NCBI RefSeq assembly: GCF_012849215.1
Contig: NZ_CP051682.1
Span: 3,100,001 to 3,164,000 of the forward strand
Reading direction: 5' to 3'
Source of the DNA: Mucilaginibacter robiniae
GTDB lineage: Bacteria; Bacteroidota; Bacteroidia; Sphingobacteriales; Sphingobacteriaceae
DNA length: 64,000 nucleotides
The position numbers and the translations under genes are program-made. Numbering within the stretch: position 1 is the first letter of the stretch; each line of letters begins with the position of its first letter. Under the pieces are notes generated by a model. That model worked only from the letters and a program-made list of their open reading frames with translations, did no database searches and was not told the origin of the DNA. Below, piece after piece: positions 1 through 8,338 of the stretch.

Positions 1-89
1 CGGATGAAAGTTTCTAATAAAAATTCAGGTGGTGCCTGGCCAAACAAGATGCGCTTGAAATCCTCTAAATGAATTTCTTCTTTTTTCAT
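1..89 (-). CDS. DUF421 (YetF-like) membrane protein, 5' end only
   Basis: Reading leftward from an ATG at 89, the frame stays open to the window edge and gives 29 residues beginning MKKEEIHLEDFKRILFGQAP and continuing PEFLLETFI. The segment FGxAPPEFLLE just before the first membrane helix is, from memory, typical of Bacteroidota DUF421/YetF-family integral membrane proteins, whose function is unknown. The membrane segments and the cytoplasmic domain lie outside the window. The gene is divergent from the 399-836 gene. The family call rests on a short N-terminal stretch only. Confidence 0.6.
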   Translation of the reverse strand, partial: MKKEEIHLEDFKRILFGQAPPEFLLETFI

Positions 90-398
90 TATTTTAACGT
101 AAATGAGTTAAGGAGTATGAGGTGTTTAGCAAATTTATATCAGGTGCAGAAATGAAATACTCAATGGGTAAACACGAGAACTTACCTGGTGTTTCTTAAT
201 AGTTAATAAATTATTGCATAGGGGAGGTGTAGGGGCCATTCATCAGCACATACAAACATTTCATAATAATTGAAGGTTGCTAACTATAACTAATAACAAG
301 TTTTAACGGCGTGGCTTATTATTTACCGTTGCTGTGCTTCTACTATACTTTCTTAAACGCCAGCCACAGCTATTGCACATTTATAAGAAAAATTAAGT
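90..398. other. Intergenic region without a recognisable gene
   Basis: No convincing coding frame is present. On the minus strand TAAATTTG at 137-130 matches the Bacteroidota -7 consensus TAnnTTTG and lies about 40 bases upstream of the DUF421 start, so it is a candidate promoter for that gene; no well-spaced -33 TTTG was found. Nothing else stood out. Confidence 0.35.
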
Positions 399-836
399 AT
401 GACGAGCGTATCTAAAATCGTAGCTGGTAGCATTGTAGGCACTTCATTTATGACCTTGTTTAGTCATTTGGTATCTGAAAAAAGTGGCAAGCAGTTTAAT
501 GAGGCCGAAATTCTGAGTGAATTATTAAACCGCTTAACTCCTTTAACCAAACAGCAAGCCAGATGGTTGGGTTGGTCTTCTCATTACCTGGTAGGTGTTA
601 TTTTTGCAACATTATATGCACAGTATCTAAAAAAAGCTGGCAAGCACCCTACCATAACTAATGGTGCTGTTTTTGGTGCATTAAGCGGCTTAGGAGGGGC
701 ATGGGTATGGAAAATGGTTTTTAAAATGCACCCTAATCCACCCGGTGTCGATCTGAAAAATTTTTATAAGCAGTTGGTGTTAGCCCATGTTGTTTTTGGC
801 AGCTCGGTTGCTTTAGTTTTTAAGGCTGATGTTTAA
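399..836 (+). CDS. Small hypothetical membrane protein
   Basis: A 145-residue protein with hydrophobic stretches near residues 5-24, 60-78, 84-104 and 125-142, so it is probably a four-helix inner-membrane protein. I do not recognise a family or catalytic motif. Start at ATG 399 follows an A-rich stretch (gaaaaattaagt) rather than a Shine-Dalgarno, as is normal in Bacteroidota. It stands alone between the divergent DUF421 gene and the ribosomal supercluster, in the place where rpsJ would usually be expected. Function unknown. Confidence 0.6.
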   Translation: MTSVSKIVAGSIVGTSFMTLFSHLVSEKSGKQFNEAEILSELLNRLTPLTKQQARWLGWSSHYLVGVIFATLYAQYLKKAGKHPTITNGAVFGALSGLGGAWVWKMVFKMHPNPPGVDLKNFYKQLVLAHVVFGSSVALVFKADV

Positions 837-921
837 GAATGTATGATGTTGTGCAAGTAAAAACGTTAGCTCGATAGGAGCAAAGCATTTTAATAGTGCC
901 TCCTCATAGTACGTAATGGCA

Positions 922-939
922 CAACAACAACAACAACAA
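922..939 (+). repeat. (CAA)6 microsatellite
   Basis: Six perfect CAA units. They fall inside a 13-codon frame ATG 916 to TAG 957 that would encode M-A-Q6-L-K-K-C-E. There is no support that this micro-ORF is translated; the tract is best treated as a simple repeat that could vary in length. Confidence 0.8.
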
Positions 940-1078
940 TTGAAAAAATGTGAGTAGAACTGCAAAAACAAGAAGCAGTATAAAACCAAAAAGCGTTGTT
1001 GATTAGATTAGGCAAATTCGCAAATTAAAACTACCTGTAATTCAGTTCCAAAAACTTTTTAAAATAATTCCGTAACTG

Positions 1079-1109
1079 TTTGAAAACTAATTAAAACTTT
1101 CTATCTTTG
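1079..1109 (+). promoter_or_regulatory. Promoter of the rplC-led ribosomal operon
   Basis: TTTG at 1079-1082, a 19-base spacer and TATCTTTG at 1102-1109 match the Bacteroidota housekeeping consensus TTTG-N19-20-TAnnTTTG. Transcription would start near 1115, giving a leader of roughly 70 bases before the rplC ATG. It shows that rplC heads its own transcription unit here instead of following rpsJ. Confidence 0.85.
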
Positions 1110-1183
1110 CCCTCCCTTAAACCGGGAAAATGCCTTGAACGAAGCCCTACTGCTTCGATGGGCAAAACAAAAGAAACAAAAAA

Positions 1184-1801
1184 ATGTCAGGAATTATTGG
1201 TAAAAAAGTAGGAATGACCAGCATTTTCGACGAGGCAGGGAAAAATATTCCTTGTACAGTAATCGAAGCTGGCCCTTGCGTGGTAACTCACGTTAAGTCT
1301 GTTGACACGGACGGATATGCAGCTATTCAGCTGGCATATGATGAGCAAAAAGAAAAAAACACCCCTGCTCCTTTAAAAGGCCATTTCCAGAAAGCCGGCA
1401 CTACGCCAAAACGTAAGCTGGTTGAATTCACAACTTTCGAGGGTCAAAAAACTCTAGGTGACACTGTTACCGTGGAGATTTTTGCTGCTGGAGATTTTGT
1501 GGATGTGGTTGGTACCTCAAAAGGTAAAGGTTTTCAGGGTGTAGTAAAGCGTCATGGTTTTGGCGGTGTGGGTATGCAAACTCACGGTCAGCACAACCGT
1601 TTACGCGCTCCAGGTTCACTGGGTGCTTCATCATGGCCTTCTCGCGTATTTAAAGGTATGCGTATGGCCGGCCAAACTGGTAATGCTCGTGTAAAGGTGC
1701 AAAACCTTGAAGTGGTTAAAGTATTTGCTGAGCAAAACTTGCTGGTAGTTAAAGGTTCCATCCCTGGAGCTAAAGGTTCATTCGTAATCGTGGATAAGTA
1801 A
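1184..1801 (+). CDS. rplC: 50S ribosomal protein L3
   Basis: This 205-residue protein is a primary 23S rRNA-binding protein placed near the peptidyl-transferase centre. The opening [15 protein letters not shown] and the central [16 protein letters not shown] followed by [13 protein letters not shown] are diagnostic for uL3. It is the first gene of the supercluster and is preceded by a well-formed promoter at 1079-1109. rplD begins one base after its stop codon region, indicating tight translational linkage. In most bacteria rpsJ (S10) would be directly upstream; here there is no rpsJ in the window. Length is normal for the family. Confidence 0.98.
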   Translation: MSGIIGKKVGMTSIFDEAGKNIPCTVIEAGPCVVTHVKSVDTDGYAAIQLAYDEQKEKNTPAPLKGHFQKAGTTPKRKLVEFTTFEGQKTLGDTVTVEIFAAGDFVDVVGTSKGKGFQGVVKRHGFGGVGMQTHGQHNRLRAPGSLGASSWPSRVFKGMRMAGQTGNARVKVQNLEVVKVFAEQNLLVVKGSIPGAKGSFVIVDK

Positions 1802-1802
1802 G

Positions 1803-2432
1803 ATGGAAGTTAACGTATTAAATGTATCAGGTCAACAAACAGGTGCCAAGGTGCAACTTCCTGATTCGGTTTTCGGTATTGAGCCTAGCGAGCATGCAGT
1901 TTATCTTGATGTTAAGCTATATTTAGCTAACCAGCGTCAAGGTACTCACAAAGCAAAACAACGTAACGAAATTGCTGGTTCAACCCGCAAATTACATAAA
2001 CAAAAAGGTACAGGTGGTGCCCGTGCCGGTAGCATCAAATCGCCATTGTTTAATGGTGGTGGCCGTGTGTTCGGTCCGCAACCGCGCGATTATAGCTTCA
2101 AGCTGAACAAAAAGCTGAAAGCATTGGCTCGTAAATCAGCCCTGACTTACAAAGCTCAGGATAACAGCATTGTAGTTTTAGAAGACTTCAATTTTGATTC
2201 TATCAAAACTAAAAACTATGCTAAGCTGGTAGCTGACTTAAACTTCAGTAATGAAAAAACATTATTGGTGTTGCCTGCAGCTAATAACAATATTTATTTA
2301 TCAAGCAGAAACCTGAAAAAAGTTAAGGTAATTACTGCCGATCAGTTAAACACTTATGATGTGTTAAATGCTGGTAAGCTTTTATTAACTACAGGTTCTG
2401 TTAAAACGCTGGAGGAGGCATTCGCTAAGTAA
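1803..2432 (+). CDS. rplD: 50S ribosomal protein L4
   Basis: This 209-residue protein is uL4, which binds 23S rRNA domain I and sends a loop into the exit tunnel. The loop is visible around residues 50-100 as [20 protein letters not shown] followed by [19 protein letters not shown]. In Escherichia coli L4 is also the S10-operon autoregulator; whether that holds here is unknown, although the rplC leader has a small hairpin. The gene follows rplC almost without gap and is followed two bases later by rplW. Confidence 0.98.
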   Translation: MEVNVLNVSGQQTGAKVQLPDSVFGIEPSEHAVYLDVKLYLANQRQGTHKAKQRNEIAGSTRKLHKQKGTGGARAGSIKSPLFNGGGRVFGPQPRDYSFKLNKKLKALARKSALTYKAQDNSIVVLEDFNFDSIKTKNYAKLVADLNFSNEKTLLVLPAANNNIYLSSRNLKKVKVITADQLNTYDVLNAGKLLLTTGSVKTLEEAFAK

Positions 2433-2434
2433 TT

Positions 2435-2725
2435 ATGGAAGTATTAAAAAAGCCTTTACTTACTGAGAAAGTATCTCTGCTGACAGAGAAACTGAATCGT
2501 TATGCTTTTAAAGTTGACCCTAAAGCGAATAAAATTCAAATTAAGGCAGCTATCGAAGCAATGTATGGTGTAAACGTTGAAGCCGTAAACACCATGAAAT
2601 ACTCTGGAAAATTGAAGAGCCGCTACACTAAAGCAGGTACTGTAACCGGACGCCCGGCTGCTTATAAAAAAGCGATCATCACTTTGAAAGATGGTGAAAC
2701 AATAGATTTTTATAGCACATTATAA
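2435..2725 (+). CDS. rplW: 50S ribosomal protein L23
   Basis: This 96-residue protein is uL23, located at the tunnel exit where signal recognition particle and trigger factor dock. The family start [15 protein letters not shown] and the segment [19 protein letters not shown] followed by [12 protein letters not shown] match the family closely. It sits in the canonical position between rplD and rplB with gaps of a few bases on both sides. No unusual extension or missing region was seen. Confidence 0.97.
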   Translation: MEVLKKPLLTEKVSLLTEKLNRYAFKVDPKANKIQIKAAIEAMYGVNVEAVNTMKYSGKLKSRYTKAGTVTGRPAAYKKAIITLKDGETIDFYSTL

Positions 2726-2733
2726 AAAGAGAA

Positions 2734-3558
2734 ATGGCAGTTAAAAGATTTAAACCGGTTACTCCGGGTACCCGCTTCAGAGTGGGCGCCGATTACTCTG
2801 ATGTGACAACCAATGTTCCTGAAAAAACATTAGTAGTATCACACAAAAAATCAGGCGGACGTAACAATTCCGGTAAAATGACCATGCGTTATATCGGTGG
2901 GGGACATAAGAAATCATACCGATTGATCGACTTTAAACGTGACAAGTTTGACATCCCCGCAAAGGTTGCGACTATTGAGTACGATCCAAACCGTTCAGCC
3001 CGTATCGCCCTGTTACATTATGTAGATGGCGAAAAACGTTACATGATTGCACCAGAAGGTTTGACAGTAGGTCAAACTGTATTATCAGGTGCAGCTGTAC
3101 CGCCAGAGGTTGGCAATACATTACCATTAAAGAGCATTCCACTGGGTTCAATCATTCACAACATTGAATTAAACCCAGGTCAAGGCGGTACTATCGCCCG
3201 CTCAGCAGGTACTTACGCACAACTGTCAGCTCGTGATGGCAAATACGCTATCATTAAGTTGCCTTCAGGCGAAACCCGCATGATCCTGTCAACTTGCTTG
3301 GCAACCATCGGTACTGTATCAAACGCTGAGAAAGCGAATGAAGTGTTAGGTAAAGCTGGCCGCAAGCGCTGGTTAGGTCGTCGTCCACGCGTTCGTGGTG
3401 TAGCTATGAACCCGGTAGATCACCCTATGGGTGGTGGCGAAGGCCGTGCATCAGGTGGTCACCCACGTTCACGCAAAGGTTTACTGGCTAAAGGCTACAA
3501 AACTCGCGATACCAAGAAAACATCTGATCGTTATATCATAGAAAGGAGGAAGAAATAA
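2734..3558 (+). CDS. rplB: 50S ribosomal protein L2
   Basis: This 274-residue protein is uL2, needed for subunit association and peptidyl-transferase activity. The conserved C-terminal segment [18 protein letters not shown] contains the universally conserved histidine, and the N-terminal [20 protein letters not shown] is typical. The stop overlaps the rpsS start by one base (TAATG), so translation is coupled. The final codons also contain AGGAGG at 3544-3549, a Shine-Dalgarno match at good distance from the rpsS ATG, which is uncommon in this phylum. Confidence 0.98.
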   Translation: MAVKRFKPVTPGTRFRVGADYSDVTTNVPEKTLVVSHKKSGGRNNSGKMTMRYIGGGHKKSYRLIDFKRDKFDIPAKVATIEYDPNRSARIALLHYVDGEKRYMIAPEGLTVGQTVLSGAAVPPEVGNTLPLKSIPLGSIIHNIELNPGQGGTIARSAGTYAQLSARDGKYAIIKLPSGETRMILSTCLATIGTVSNAEKANEVLGKAGRKRWLGRRPRVRGVAMNPVDHPMGGGEGRASGGHPRSRKGLLAKGYKTRDTKKTSDRYIIERRKK

Positions 3559-3824
3559 TGGCACGTTCAATTAAAAAAGGACCATACATTGATCATAACC
3601 TTGACCGTAAAGTTGGCGTATTGAATCAATCTAATAAAAAGTCAGTGGTAAAAACATGGTCTCGTCGTTCCATGATTTCTCCTGATTTCGTTGGTCATAC
3701 CTTTGCAGTACACAACGGTAACAAGTTTATACCAGTGTATGTAACTGAAAACATGGTGGGTCACAAGCTGGGAGAGTTTGCCCCAACCCGTACATTCCGT
3801 GGTCACGCAGAAAAGAAAAAATAA
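3558..3824 (+). CDS. rpsS: 30S ribosomal protein S19
   Basis: This 88-residue protein is uS19, part of the 30S head that forms a bridge to the large subunit with S13. The pattern [19 protein letters not shown], then [20 protein letters not shown] and the end [18 protein letters not shown] are the family signatures. Its ATG overlaps the rplB stop and has an AGGAGG upstream. rplV starts six bases after its stop. Confidence 0.98.
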   Translation: MARSIKKGPYIDHNLDRKVGVLNQSNKKSVVKTWSRRSMISPDFVGHTFAVHNGNKFIPVYVTENMVGHKLGEFAPTRTFRGHAEKKK

Positions 3825-3830
3825 CAGGCA

Positions 3831-4259
3831 ATGGAAGCAAGAACAAAAATTAAGAAGTCTGTAGCTATCAGACAACGCAAAGAGCAGGAGAAAGCTCAGC
3901 AAGGAGGAGCTTCTGCTGCCAAGTTACAAAACTGCCCTACCTCACCACGCAAAATGCGTTTGGTTGTGGATTTGATCCGCGGCGAGAATGTAGAAAAAGC
4001 TTTGTACATTTTAAAATATACAAATAAAGAAGCAGCTATCCGCGTTGAAAAACTGTTGCTTTCCGCTATCAAAAACTGGGAAGCTAAAAACGAAGGTCAA
4101 CGTGTTGAAGAGAGCAACTTATATGTGAAAGAAGTTTCAGTGGGTGGTGGTCGTCAGTTGAAAAGACTGCGTCCGGCTCCTCAGGGCCGCGGATACCGTA
4201 TCCGTAAACGCTCTAACCACGTTACTTTAATTGTGGACAGTAAAACATCAATCAACTAA
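3831..4259 (+). CDS. rplV: 50S ribosomal protein L22
   Basis: This 142-residue protein is uL22, which lines the exit tunnel opposite L4. The core starts around residue 27 with [20 protein letters not shown] and ends with [20 protein letters not shown]. The N-terminal 26 residues, rich in lysine, arginine and glutamate, extend the usual 110-residue bacterial form; comparable extensions are familiar in Bacteroidota. It lies between rpsS and rpsC with short gaps. The start is the first ATG, seven bases after rpsS, and no inner start fits better. Confidence 0.96.
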   Translation: MEARTKIKKSVAIRQRKEQEKAQQGGASAAKLQNCPTSPRKMRLVVDLIRGENVEKALYILKYTNKEAAIRVEKLLLSAIKNWEAKNEGQRVEESNLYVKEVSVGGGRQLKRLRPAPQGRGYRIRKRSNHVTLIVDSKTSIN

Positions 4260-4264
4260 TTAAG

Positions 4265-5131
4265 ATGGGACAAAAAGCACATCCAATAGGTAACCGTTTA
4301 GGAATCATCAGAGGTTGGGATTCTAATTGGTTCGGTGGCAACAACTACTCCGATAAATTAGTTGAGGATGAAAAAATCCGCAAATATCTTTCTGTACGTA
4401 TTGCAAAAGGCGGCGTATCTAAAGTAGTTATTGAGCGTACTTTAAAACGTATCACTGTTACCATCCACACTGCCCGTCCGGGTATCGTTATTGGTAAAGG
4501 TGGTCAGGAAGTTGATAAAATCAAAGAAGAGTTAAAGAAGCTGACTAAGAAAGACGTTCAAATCAACATTTTTGAAATTAAACGTCCGGAACTGGATGCT
4601 CAATTAGTAGCTGAAGGTATTGCTAAGCAATTAGAAGCTCGTATCTCTTTCCGTCGTGCCATGAAAACTTCTATTGCATCAACCATGCGTATGGGAGCTG
4701 AAGGTATCAAGATTATGTGTTCAGGTCGTTTAGGCGGTGCTGAAATGGCCCGTACCGAACAATACAAAGAAGGCAGAATTCCTCTGCATACTTTCCGTGC
4801 CGATATTGATTACGCTTTAGGCGAAGCTTTAACTACTTATGGTAAAATAGGTGTTAAAGTATGGATCTGCAAAGGCGAAGTTTACGGTAAACGTGATTTG
4901 AGCCCGAACATTGGTTCAACTAGCAGCTCAAGCGGTAGAGGTGGTCGTCCAGAAGGCGCAGCATCATTCGGTAACAATGAGCGTGGCGGTGATCGTCGTA
5001 ACGACCGTGGTGGTGATCGCAGAGGCGGTAACAACAACCAACGTGGTGGCGGCAACAATCGTCCAGGTGGCCAAAACCGTCCAGGCGGCAATCGTCAGGG
5101 TGGTGGTAACCGTCCAGGCGGAAACAGATAA
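4265..5131 (+). CDS. rpsC: 30S ribosomal protein S3 with Gly/Asn/Arg-rich tail
   Basis: This 288-residue uS3 protein sits at the mRNA entry site of the 30S subunit. The start [20 protein letters not shown] and the KH domain with [16 protein letters not shown] (near residues 73-88) are diagnostic. The ordered protein ends near residue 220; the remaining ~65 residues are a low-complexity tail of RGG, RPGG and GGN repeats that is strongly basic and resembles RNA-binding RGG boxes. Most bacterial S3 proteins have at most a short tail. Frame shadows on both strands over the tail are artefacts of its composition. Confidence 0.97.
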   Translation: MGQKAHPIGNRLGIIRGWDSNWFGGNNYSDKLVEDEKIRKYLSVRIAKGGVSKVVIERTLKRITVTIHTARPGIVIGKGGQEVDKIKEELKKLTKKDVQINIFEIKRPELDAQLVAEGIAKQLEARISFRRAMKTSIASTMRMGAEGIKIMCSGRLGGAEMARTEQYKEGRIPLHTFRADIDYALGEALTTYGKIGVKVWICKGEVYGKRDLSPNIGSTSSSSGRGGRPEGAASFGNNERGGDRRNDRGGDRRGGNNNQRGGGNNRPGGQNRPGGNRQGGGNRPGGNR

Positions 5132-5179
5132 TTAATCAAAGTCGAGACAGACATCGTTTAGATATAAAAAGCTAATAAA

Positions 5180-5602
5180 ATGCTACAGCCAAAAAGAACG
5201 AAGTTCAGAAAGATGCAAAAAGGCAGAATGAAAGGAGTAGCTTCTCGCGGAGCTGAGCTTTCATTCGGATCTTTCGGTATAAAATCACTCGAGCCGGCCT
5301 GGATTACCAGCCGCCAGATCGAGGCTGCCCGTATTGCTGTAACACGTTTTATGAAACGTGAAGGTCAGGTTTGGATCAGAATTTTCCCTGACAAACCAGT
5401 AACTAAAAAGCCAGCAGAGGTACGTATGGGTAAAGGTAAAGGTGCTCCTGAATACTGGGTAGCGGTAGTACGCCCCGGCCGGATAATCTTCGAAGCAGAA
5501 GGTGTGCCATTAGAAGTTGCTAAAGAAGCGCTTCGCCTGGCCGCTCAGAAACTGCCTGTACAAACTAAATTTGTAATGCGTAGAGATTACGCCGAAGCAT
5601 AA
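5180..5602 (+). CDS. rplP: 50S ribosomal protein L16
   Basis: This 140-residue protein is uL16, which positions the A-site tRNA near the peptidyl-transferase centre. [19 protein letters not shown] and the later [20 protein letters not shown] are family signatures, the latter including the arginine region that is hydroxylated in some bacteria. It follows rpsC after a 48-base gap. Downstream, 133 bases separate it from rpmC, an unusually large gap for this operon, filled by an inverted repeat. Confidence 0.98.
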   Translation: MLQPKRTKFRKMQKGRMKGVASRGAELSFGSFGIKSLEPAWITSRQIEAARIAVTRFMKREGQVWIRIFPDKPVTKKPAEVRMGKGKGAPEYWVAVVRPGRIIFEAEGVPLEVAKEALRLAAQKLPVQTKFVMRRDYAEA

Positions 5603-5606
5603 AGAC

Positions 5607-5654
5607 GTTACAGGTTGTAAGTTGTGAGTTGCCTGTAAGCTTACAACCTGTAAC
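5607..5654 (+). repeat. Intercistronic inverted repeat, rplP/rpmC
   Basis: Perfect 15-bp arms GTTACAGGTTGTAAG (5607-5621) and CTTACAACCTGTAAC (5640-5654) enclose an 18-base loop. No T-tract follows, so it does not look like an intrinsic terminator. TTGTGAGTTG at 5622-5631 in the loop is exactly complementary to CAACTCACAA at 5722-5731, which lies four bases before the rpmC start, and GTAAGTTG at 5617-5624 is complementary to CAACTTAC at 5701-5708. Alternative RNA folds that mask the rpmC initiation region are therefore possible. Confidence 0.8.
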
Positions 5655-5735
5655 CTGATAAATAATTAAGTATAATATAGAGGTGTTCGACGTAAGCATC
5701 CAACTTACCTCTCGAAACCCACAACTCACAAAATA

Positions 5736-5945
5736 ATGAAAAGCTCAGAAATATCAGCGCTGTCAACTGAAGAGTTGGTTGCTAAAATTAGCGAGGAAAA
5801 AAACAGTTTAACTAAACTGAAATTTGCTCATGCAGTTTCGGCTATTGAAAACCCTCAGCGCATCAAAACGCAGCGTCGTGAAGTAGCTCGTTTAACTACT
5901 GAATTAACCAAGCGCAAAGCGGCGTCAGCTTCTGAACAGCAATAA
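5736..5945 (+). CDS. rpmC: 50S ribosomal protein L29
   Basis: This 69-residue protein is uL29, a small two-helix protein near the tunnel exit. The pattern [20 protein letters not shown] and [15 protein letters not shown] is typical. It starts after a 133-base spacer that carries the 5607-5654 inverted repeat; the ten bases just before its start (5722-5731) can pair with the loop of that repeat. rpsQ follows after 17 bases. Confidence 0.96.
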   Translation: MKSSEISALSTEELVAKISEEKNSLTKLKFAHAVSAIENPQRIKTQRREVARLTTELTKRKAASASEQQ

Positions 5946-5962
5946 TTTTAAGCGTCGAAACA

Positions 5963-6217
5963 ATGGAAAGAAATTTAAGAAAAACACGTACCGGTCTGGT
6001 AGTTAGCAATAAAATGGATAAATCTATTGTTGTTGCAGTACAGCGGAAGGTGAAACACCCGATCTATGGCAAGTTCGTAAACAAAACTGCCAAGTTCATG
6101 GCTCATGACGAAACTAACACTTGTGGCATTGGCGATACCGTATTGATTATGGAAACCCGTCCGCTGAGCAAAAATAAAAACTGGAGATTAGTTCAAATTT
6201 TAGAAAGGGCTAAATAA
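5963..6217 (+). CDS. rpsQ: 30S ribosomal protein S17
   Basis: This 84-residue protein is uS17, an early-assembly 16S rRNA-binding protein of OB-fold type. It reads [20 protein letters not shown] and carries [19 protein letters not shown] and [20 protein letters not shown], all characteristic. It lies in the standard position between rpmC and rplN, with rplN beginning one base after its stop. Confidence 0.97.
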   Translation: MERNLRKTRTGLVVSNKMDKSIVVAVQRKVKHPIYGKFVNKTAKFMAHDETNTCGIGDTVLIMETRPLSKNKNWRLVQILERAK

Positions 6218-6218
6218 G

Positions 6219-6587
6219 ATGGTACAACAGGAATCAAGATTAACCGTAGCCGATAACAGCGGCGCTAAAGAAGTGTTGGTAATCCGCGTATTAGGTGGTA
6301 CTGCCAAACGCTATGCTTCTGTTGGCGATAAGATTGTAGTTACTGTAAAAAGCGCCCTGCCTTCAGGCAACGTGAAAAAAGGTACTGTATCTAAAGCCGT
6401 AGTGGTAAGAACCAAAAAAGAAATTCGTCGTAAAGACGGTTCTTACATTCGTTTCGACGATAACGCAGCTGTTTTGTTAAACAACCAGGATGAGCCCAGA
6501 GGTACACGTATCTTCGGTCCGGTGGCAAGAGAGCTTCGTGAAAAACAATTCATGAAAATTGTATCATTAGCACCGGAGGTATTGTAA
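6219..6587 (+). CDS. rplN: 50S ribosomal protein L14
   Basis: This 122-residue protein is uL14, which contacts the 30S subunit and binds silencing factor Rsf[36 protein letters not shown] and [20 protein letters not shown] are the family signatures. The length is the standard 122 residues. One base separates it from rpsQ and from rplX, indicating a compact polycistronic message. Confidence 0.98.
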   Translation: MVQQESRLTVADNSGAKEVLVIRVLGGTAKRYASVGDKIVVTVKSALPSGNVKKGTVSKAVVVRTKKEIRRKDGSYIRFDDNAAVLLNNQDEPRGTRIFGPVARELREKQFMKIVSLAPEVL

Positions 6588-6588
6588 A

Positions 6589-6921
6589 ATGGAAAACAAA
6601 AAGTTCAAGATCAAAATAAAAAAAGGCGACACAGTTAAAGTTATTGCCGGCGACTCTAAAGGTCAGCAAGGTAAAGTAACTGAAATTATTGTAGCTAACA
6701 ACCGCGCAGTGGTTGAAGGCATCAACATGATTTCAAAACATACTAAGCCTAATGCAGCTAACCCTAACGGTGGTATTGTAAAAAAAGAAGCTCCTATTCA
6801 CATTTCAAACCTAGCGTTGGTTGATCCTAAAACAGGAGAAACTACCCGCGTTGGCCGTAAGAAAAGTGATGCTGGCAAATTAGTTAGAATATCAAAAAAA
6901 TCAGGGGAGGAAATTAAATAA
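6589..6921 (+). CDS. rplX: 50S ribosomal protein L24
   Basis: This 110-residue protein is uL24, an assembly initiator of the 50S subunit with a KOW motif ([19 protein letters not shown], about residues 12-30). The section [20 protein letters not shown] is typical for bacterial forms. The stop overlaps the rplE start (TAATG at 6919-6923), so the two genes are translationally coupled. Confidence 0.97.
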   Translation: MENKKFKIKIKKGDTVKVIAGDSKGQQGKVTEIIVANNRAVVEGINMISKHTKPNAANPNGGIVKKEAPIHISNLALVDPKTGETTRVGRKKSDAGKLVRISKKSGEEIK

Positions 6922-7481
6922 TGGCTTACGTTCCAAGATTAAAATCTAAATACAAAGACGAGATCCGCACCGCACTGAAAGATAAATTTCAGTACAAAAG
7001 CGTAATGCAGGTTCCGAAGCTGGAGAAAATTGCTATCAACCAAGGTGTTGGTGCTGCAACCACTGATAAAAAACTGATTGATACTACTATTGCTGAGCTA
7101 AGCACCATAACTGGTCAGAAAGCAGTAGCATCAAAATCTAAAAAAGATATCTCGAACTTCAAATTACGTAAAAACATGCCAGTAGGTGTACGGGTAACTT
7201 TACGTGATAACAACATGTACGAGTTTTTAGATCGTTTGATTGCCGTAGCATTGCCACGTATTCGTGACTTCAAAGGTATCAACGATAAAGGTTTCGACGG
7301 TAAAGGCAATTACACTTTAGGTATTACAGAGCAAATTATCTTCCCTGAGATTAATATTGACAAAATCAATAAAATTCAAGGTATGGATATTACCTTTGTA
7401 ACTTCAGCAACTAACGATGTTGAAGCTCTGGAATTGCTGAAACAATTTGGTTTACCATTTAAAAATCAAAATAATCAATAA
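6921..7481 (+). CDS. rplE: 50S ribosomal protein L5
   Basis: This 186-residue protein is uL5, which binds 5S rRNA and contacts the P-site t[22 protein letters not shown], the central [19 protein letters not shown] and the terminal [19 protein letters not shown] are diagnostic. It overlaps rplX by one base at its start and rpsN by one base at its stop, so three genes are chained by TAATG junctions. Confidence 0.98.
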   Translation: MAYVPRLKSKYKDEIRTALKDKFQYKSVMQVPKLEKIAINQGVGAATTDKKLIDTTIAELSTITGQKAVASKSKKDISNFKLRKNMPVGVRVTLRDNNMYEFLDRLIAVALPRIRDFKGINDKGFDGKGNYTLGITEQIIFPEINIDKINKIQGMDITFVTSATNDVEALELLKQFGLPFKNQNNQ

Positions 7482-7750
7482 TGGCTAAAGAAGGTATCAA
7501 AGCACGTGAACGCAAACGTGCTCAATTAGTGGCCAGATATGCTGAGAAAAGAGCAGCACTGAAAGCCGCCGGTGATTATGAAGCTTTAGATAAATTACCA
7601 AAAGCATCATCACCAGTAAAATTGCACAATCGTTGCAAGCTTACCGGTCGTCCTCGTGGTTATATGCGCCAGTTTGGTATTTCACGTGTTACATTCCGTG
7701 AAATGGCCTTAGCAGGTAAAATACCAGGGGTTAAAAAAGCTAGCTGGTAA
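7481..7750 (+). CDS. rpsN: 30S ribosomal protein S14 (zinc-free type)
   Basis: This 89-residue protein is uS14, placed in the 30S head. The signature [21 protein letters not shown] is present in the form [20 protein letters not shown]. The longer length and lack of the paired CxxC motifs mark it as the zinc-independent type. Its start overlaps the rplE stop by one base. After it the operon is interrupted by a 167-base spacer with an inverted repeat and an internal promoter before rpsH. Confidence 0.97.
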   Translation: MAKEGIKARERKRAQLVARYAEKRAALKAAGDYEALDKLPKASSPVKLHNRCKLTGRPRGYMRQFGISRVTFREMALAGKIPGVKKASW

Positions 7751-7758
7751 CTCAAATA

Positions 7759-7838
7759 CAGGTATCAAATTGCCGGTTGCAGGTTGAGAATTAATTTCTT
7801 ACCTTTGCGGCCGGCAATTTGCAGCATATATATACCTG
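7759..7838 (+). repeat. Inverted repeat enclosing a promoter, rpsN/rpsH
   Basis: Outer arms CAGGTAT (7759-7765) and ATACCTG (7832-7838) and inner arms AAATTGCCGG (7767-7776) and CCGGCAATTT (7811-7820) form a nested palindrome. The ~34-base centre carries words GGTTGCAGGTTGAG similar to those at other intercistronic repeats in the window, and holds the promoter at 7777-7807. No T-tract follows. The arms would flank the promoter in DNA and could form a cruciform or fold in read-through RNA. Confidence 0.75.
7777..7807 (+). promoter_or_regulatory. Internal promoter of the spc section (rpsH onward)
   Basis: TTG at 7777-7779, a 20-base spacer and TACCTTTG at 7800-7807 fit TTTG-N19-20-TAnnTTTG. 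Transcription would start around 7813, inside the right arm of the inverted repeat, about 105 bases before the rpsH ATG. It would let rpsH and following genes be expressed separately from the rplC promoter. Confidence 0.65.
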
Positions 7839-7917
7839 TAATTGCAGAAAAGAATTTTTAACCGATGGAAGGTCGTCGTCGGGAGGCGAAGGAAACCACC
7901 ATCAAATTTTAACAATA

Positions 7918-8316
7918 ATGAATACAGATCCAATCGCAGATTATCTTACCAGAGTAAGGAATGCTATTAAGGCCAACCAAAGGGTTGTTGAAATTCCTGC
8001 ATCAAATCTGAAAAAGGAAATCACTAAAGTGCTTTTCGACAAAGGTTACATCGCTAACTACAAGTTTGAAGACAACGGTCCTCAAGGAAACATCAAAGTA
8101 GCGTTAAAGTATCACCCCGTAACCAAAGTATCCGCCATCCGCACATTAACCCGTGTGAGCAAACCAGGTTTGAGAAAGTATGCAGGCATGGACACTATGC
8201 CAAGAGTATTAAATGGTTTGGGTATCGCTATCGTGTCAACTTCAAAAGGAGTAATGACTGATAAAGAAGCCCGTCAGCAAAACATCGGTGGCGAAGTATT
8301 ATGCTTCGTTTATTAA
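7918..8316 (+). CDS. rpsH: 30S ribosomal protein S8
   Basis: This 132-residue protein is uS8, a central 16S rRNA binder and, in Escherichia coli, the spc-operon translational repressor. MNTDPIADYLTRVRNAIKAN and the C-terminal LNGLGIAIVSTSKGVMTDKE are diagnostic. The open frame extends upstream to 7819 but the added residues do not resemble S8, and homologues begin at the MNTDPIADYL methionine, so 7918 is chosen. rplF follows after 22 bases with a strong Shine-Dalgarno. Confidence 0.97.
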   Translation: MNTDPIADYLTRVRNAIKANQRVVEIPASNLKKEITKVLFDKGYIANYKFEDNGPQGNIKVALKYHPVTKVSAIRTLTRVSKPGLRKYAGMDTMPRVLNGLGIAIVSTSKGVMTDKEARQQNIGGEVLCFVY

Positions 8317-8338
8317 TTGCAAGGAGGAAATTAAAGAA

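Larger units (their letters stand above)
837..1183. other. Intergenic region upstream of rplC
   Basis: This 347-base stretch holds no conserved gene. It contains a (CAA)6 tract at 922-939, the rplC promoter at 1079-1109, and a 6-bp hairpin in the rplC leader (CGAAGC at 1140-1145 with GCTTCG at 1152-1157). The hairpin could be an autoregulatory leader element, but nothing in the sequence proves it. Confidence 0.6.

Noticed and set aside
916..957. 13-codon poly-glutamine micro-ORF containing (CAA)6
   Set aside because: No ribosome-binding or promoter evidence; simple-repeat origin is sufficient.
4882..5135. Open frames on both strands over the rpsC tail (Pro/Leu-rich minus strand, Val-rich plus strand)
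   Set aside because: They arise from the repetitive Gly/Arg codons of the S3 tail and have no independent start context or family resemblance.
7819..7917. Upstream extension of rpsH
   Set aside because: The extra 33 residues do not resemble S8, and homologues begin at ATG 7918.
8288..8338. Upstream extension of rplF overlapping rpsH
   Set aside because: ATG 8339 has a strong AAGGAGG and the conserved L6 start.
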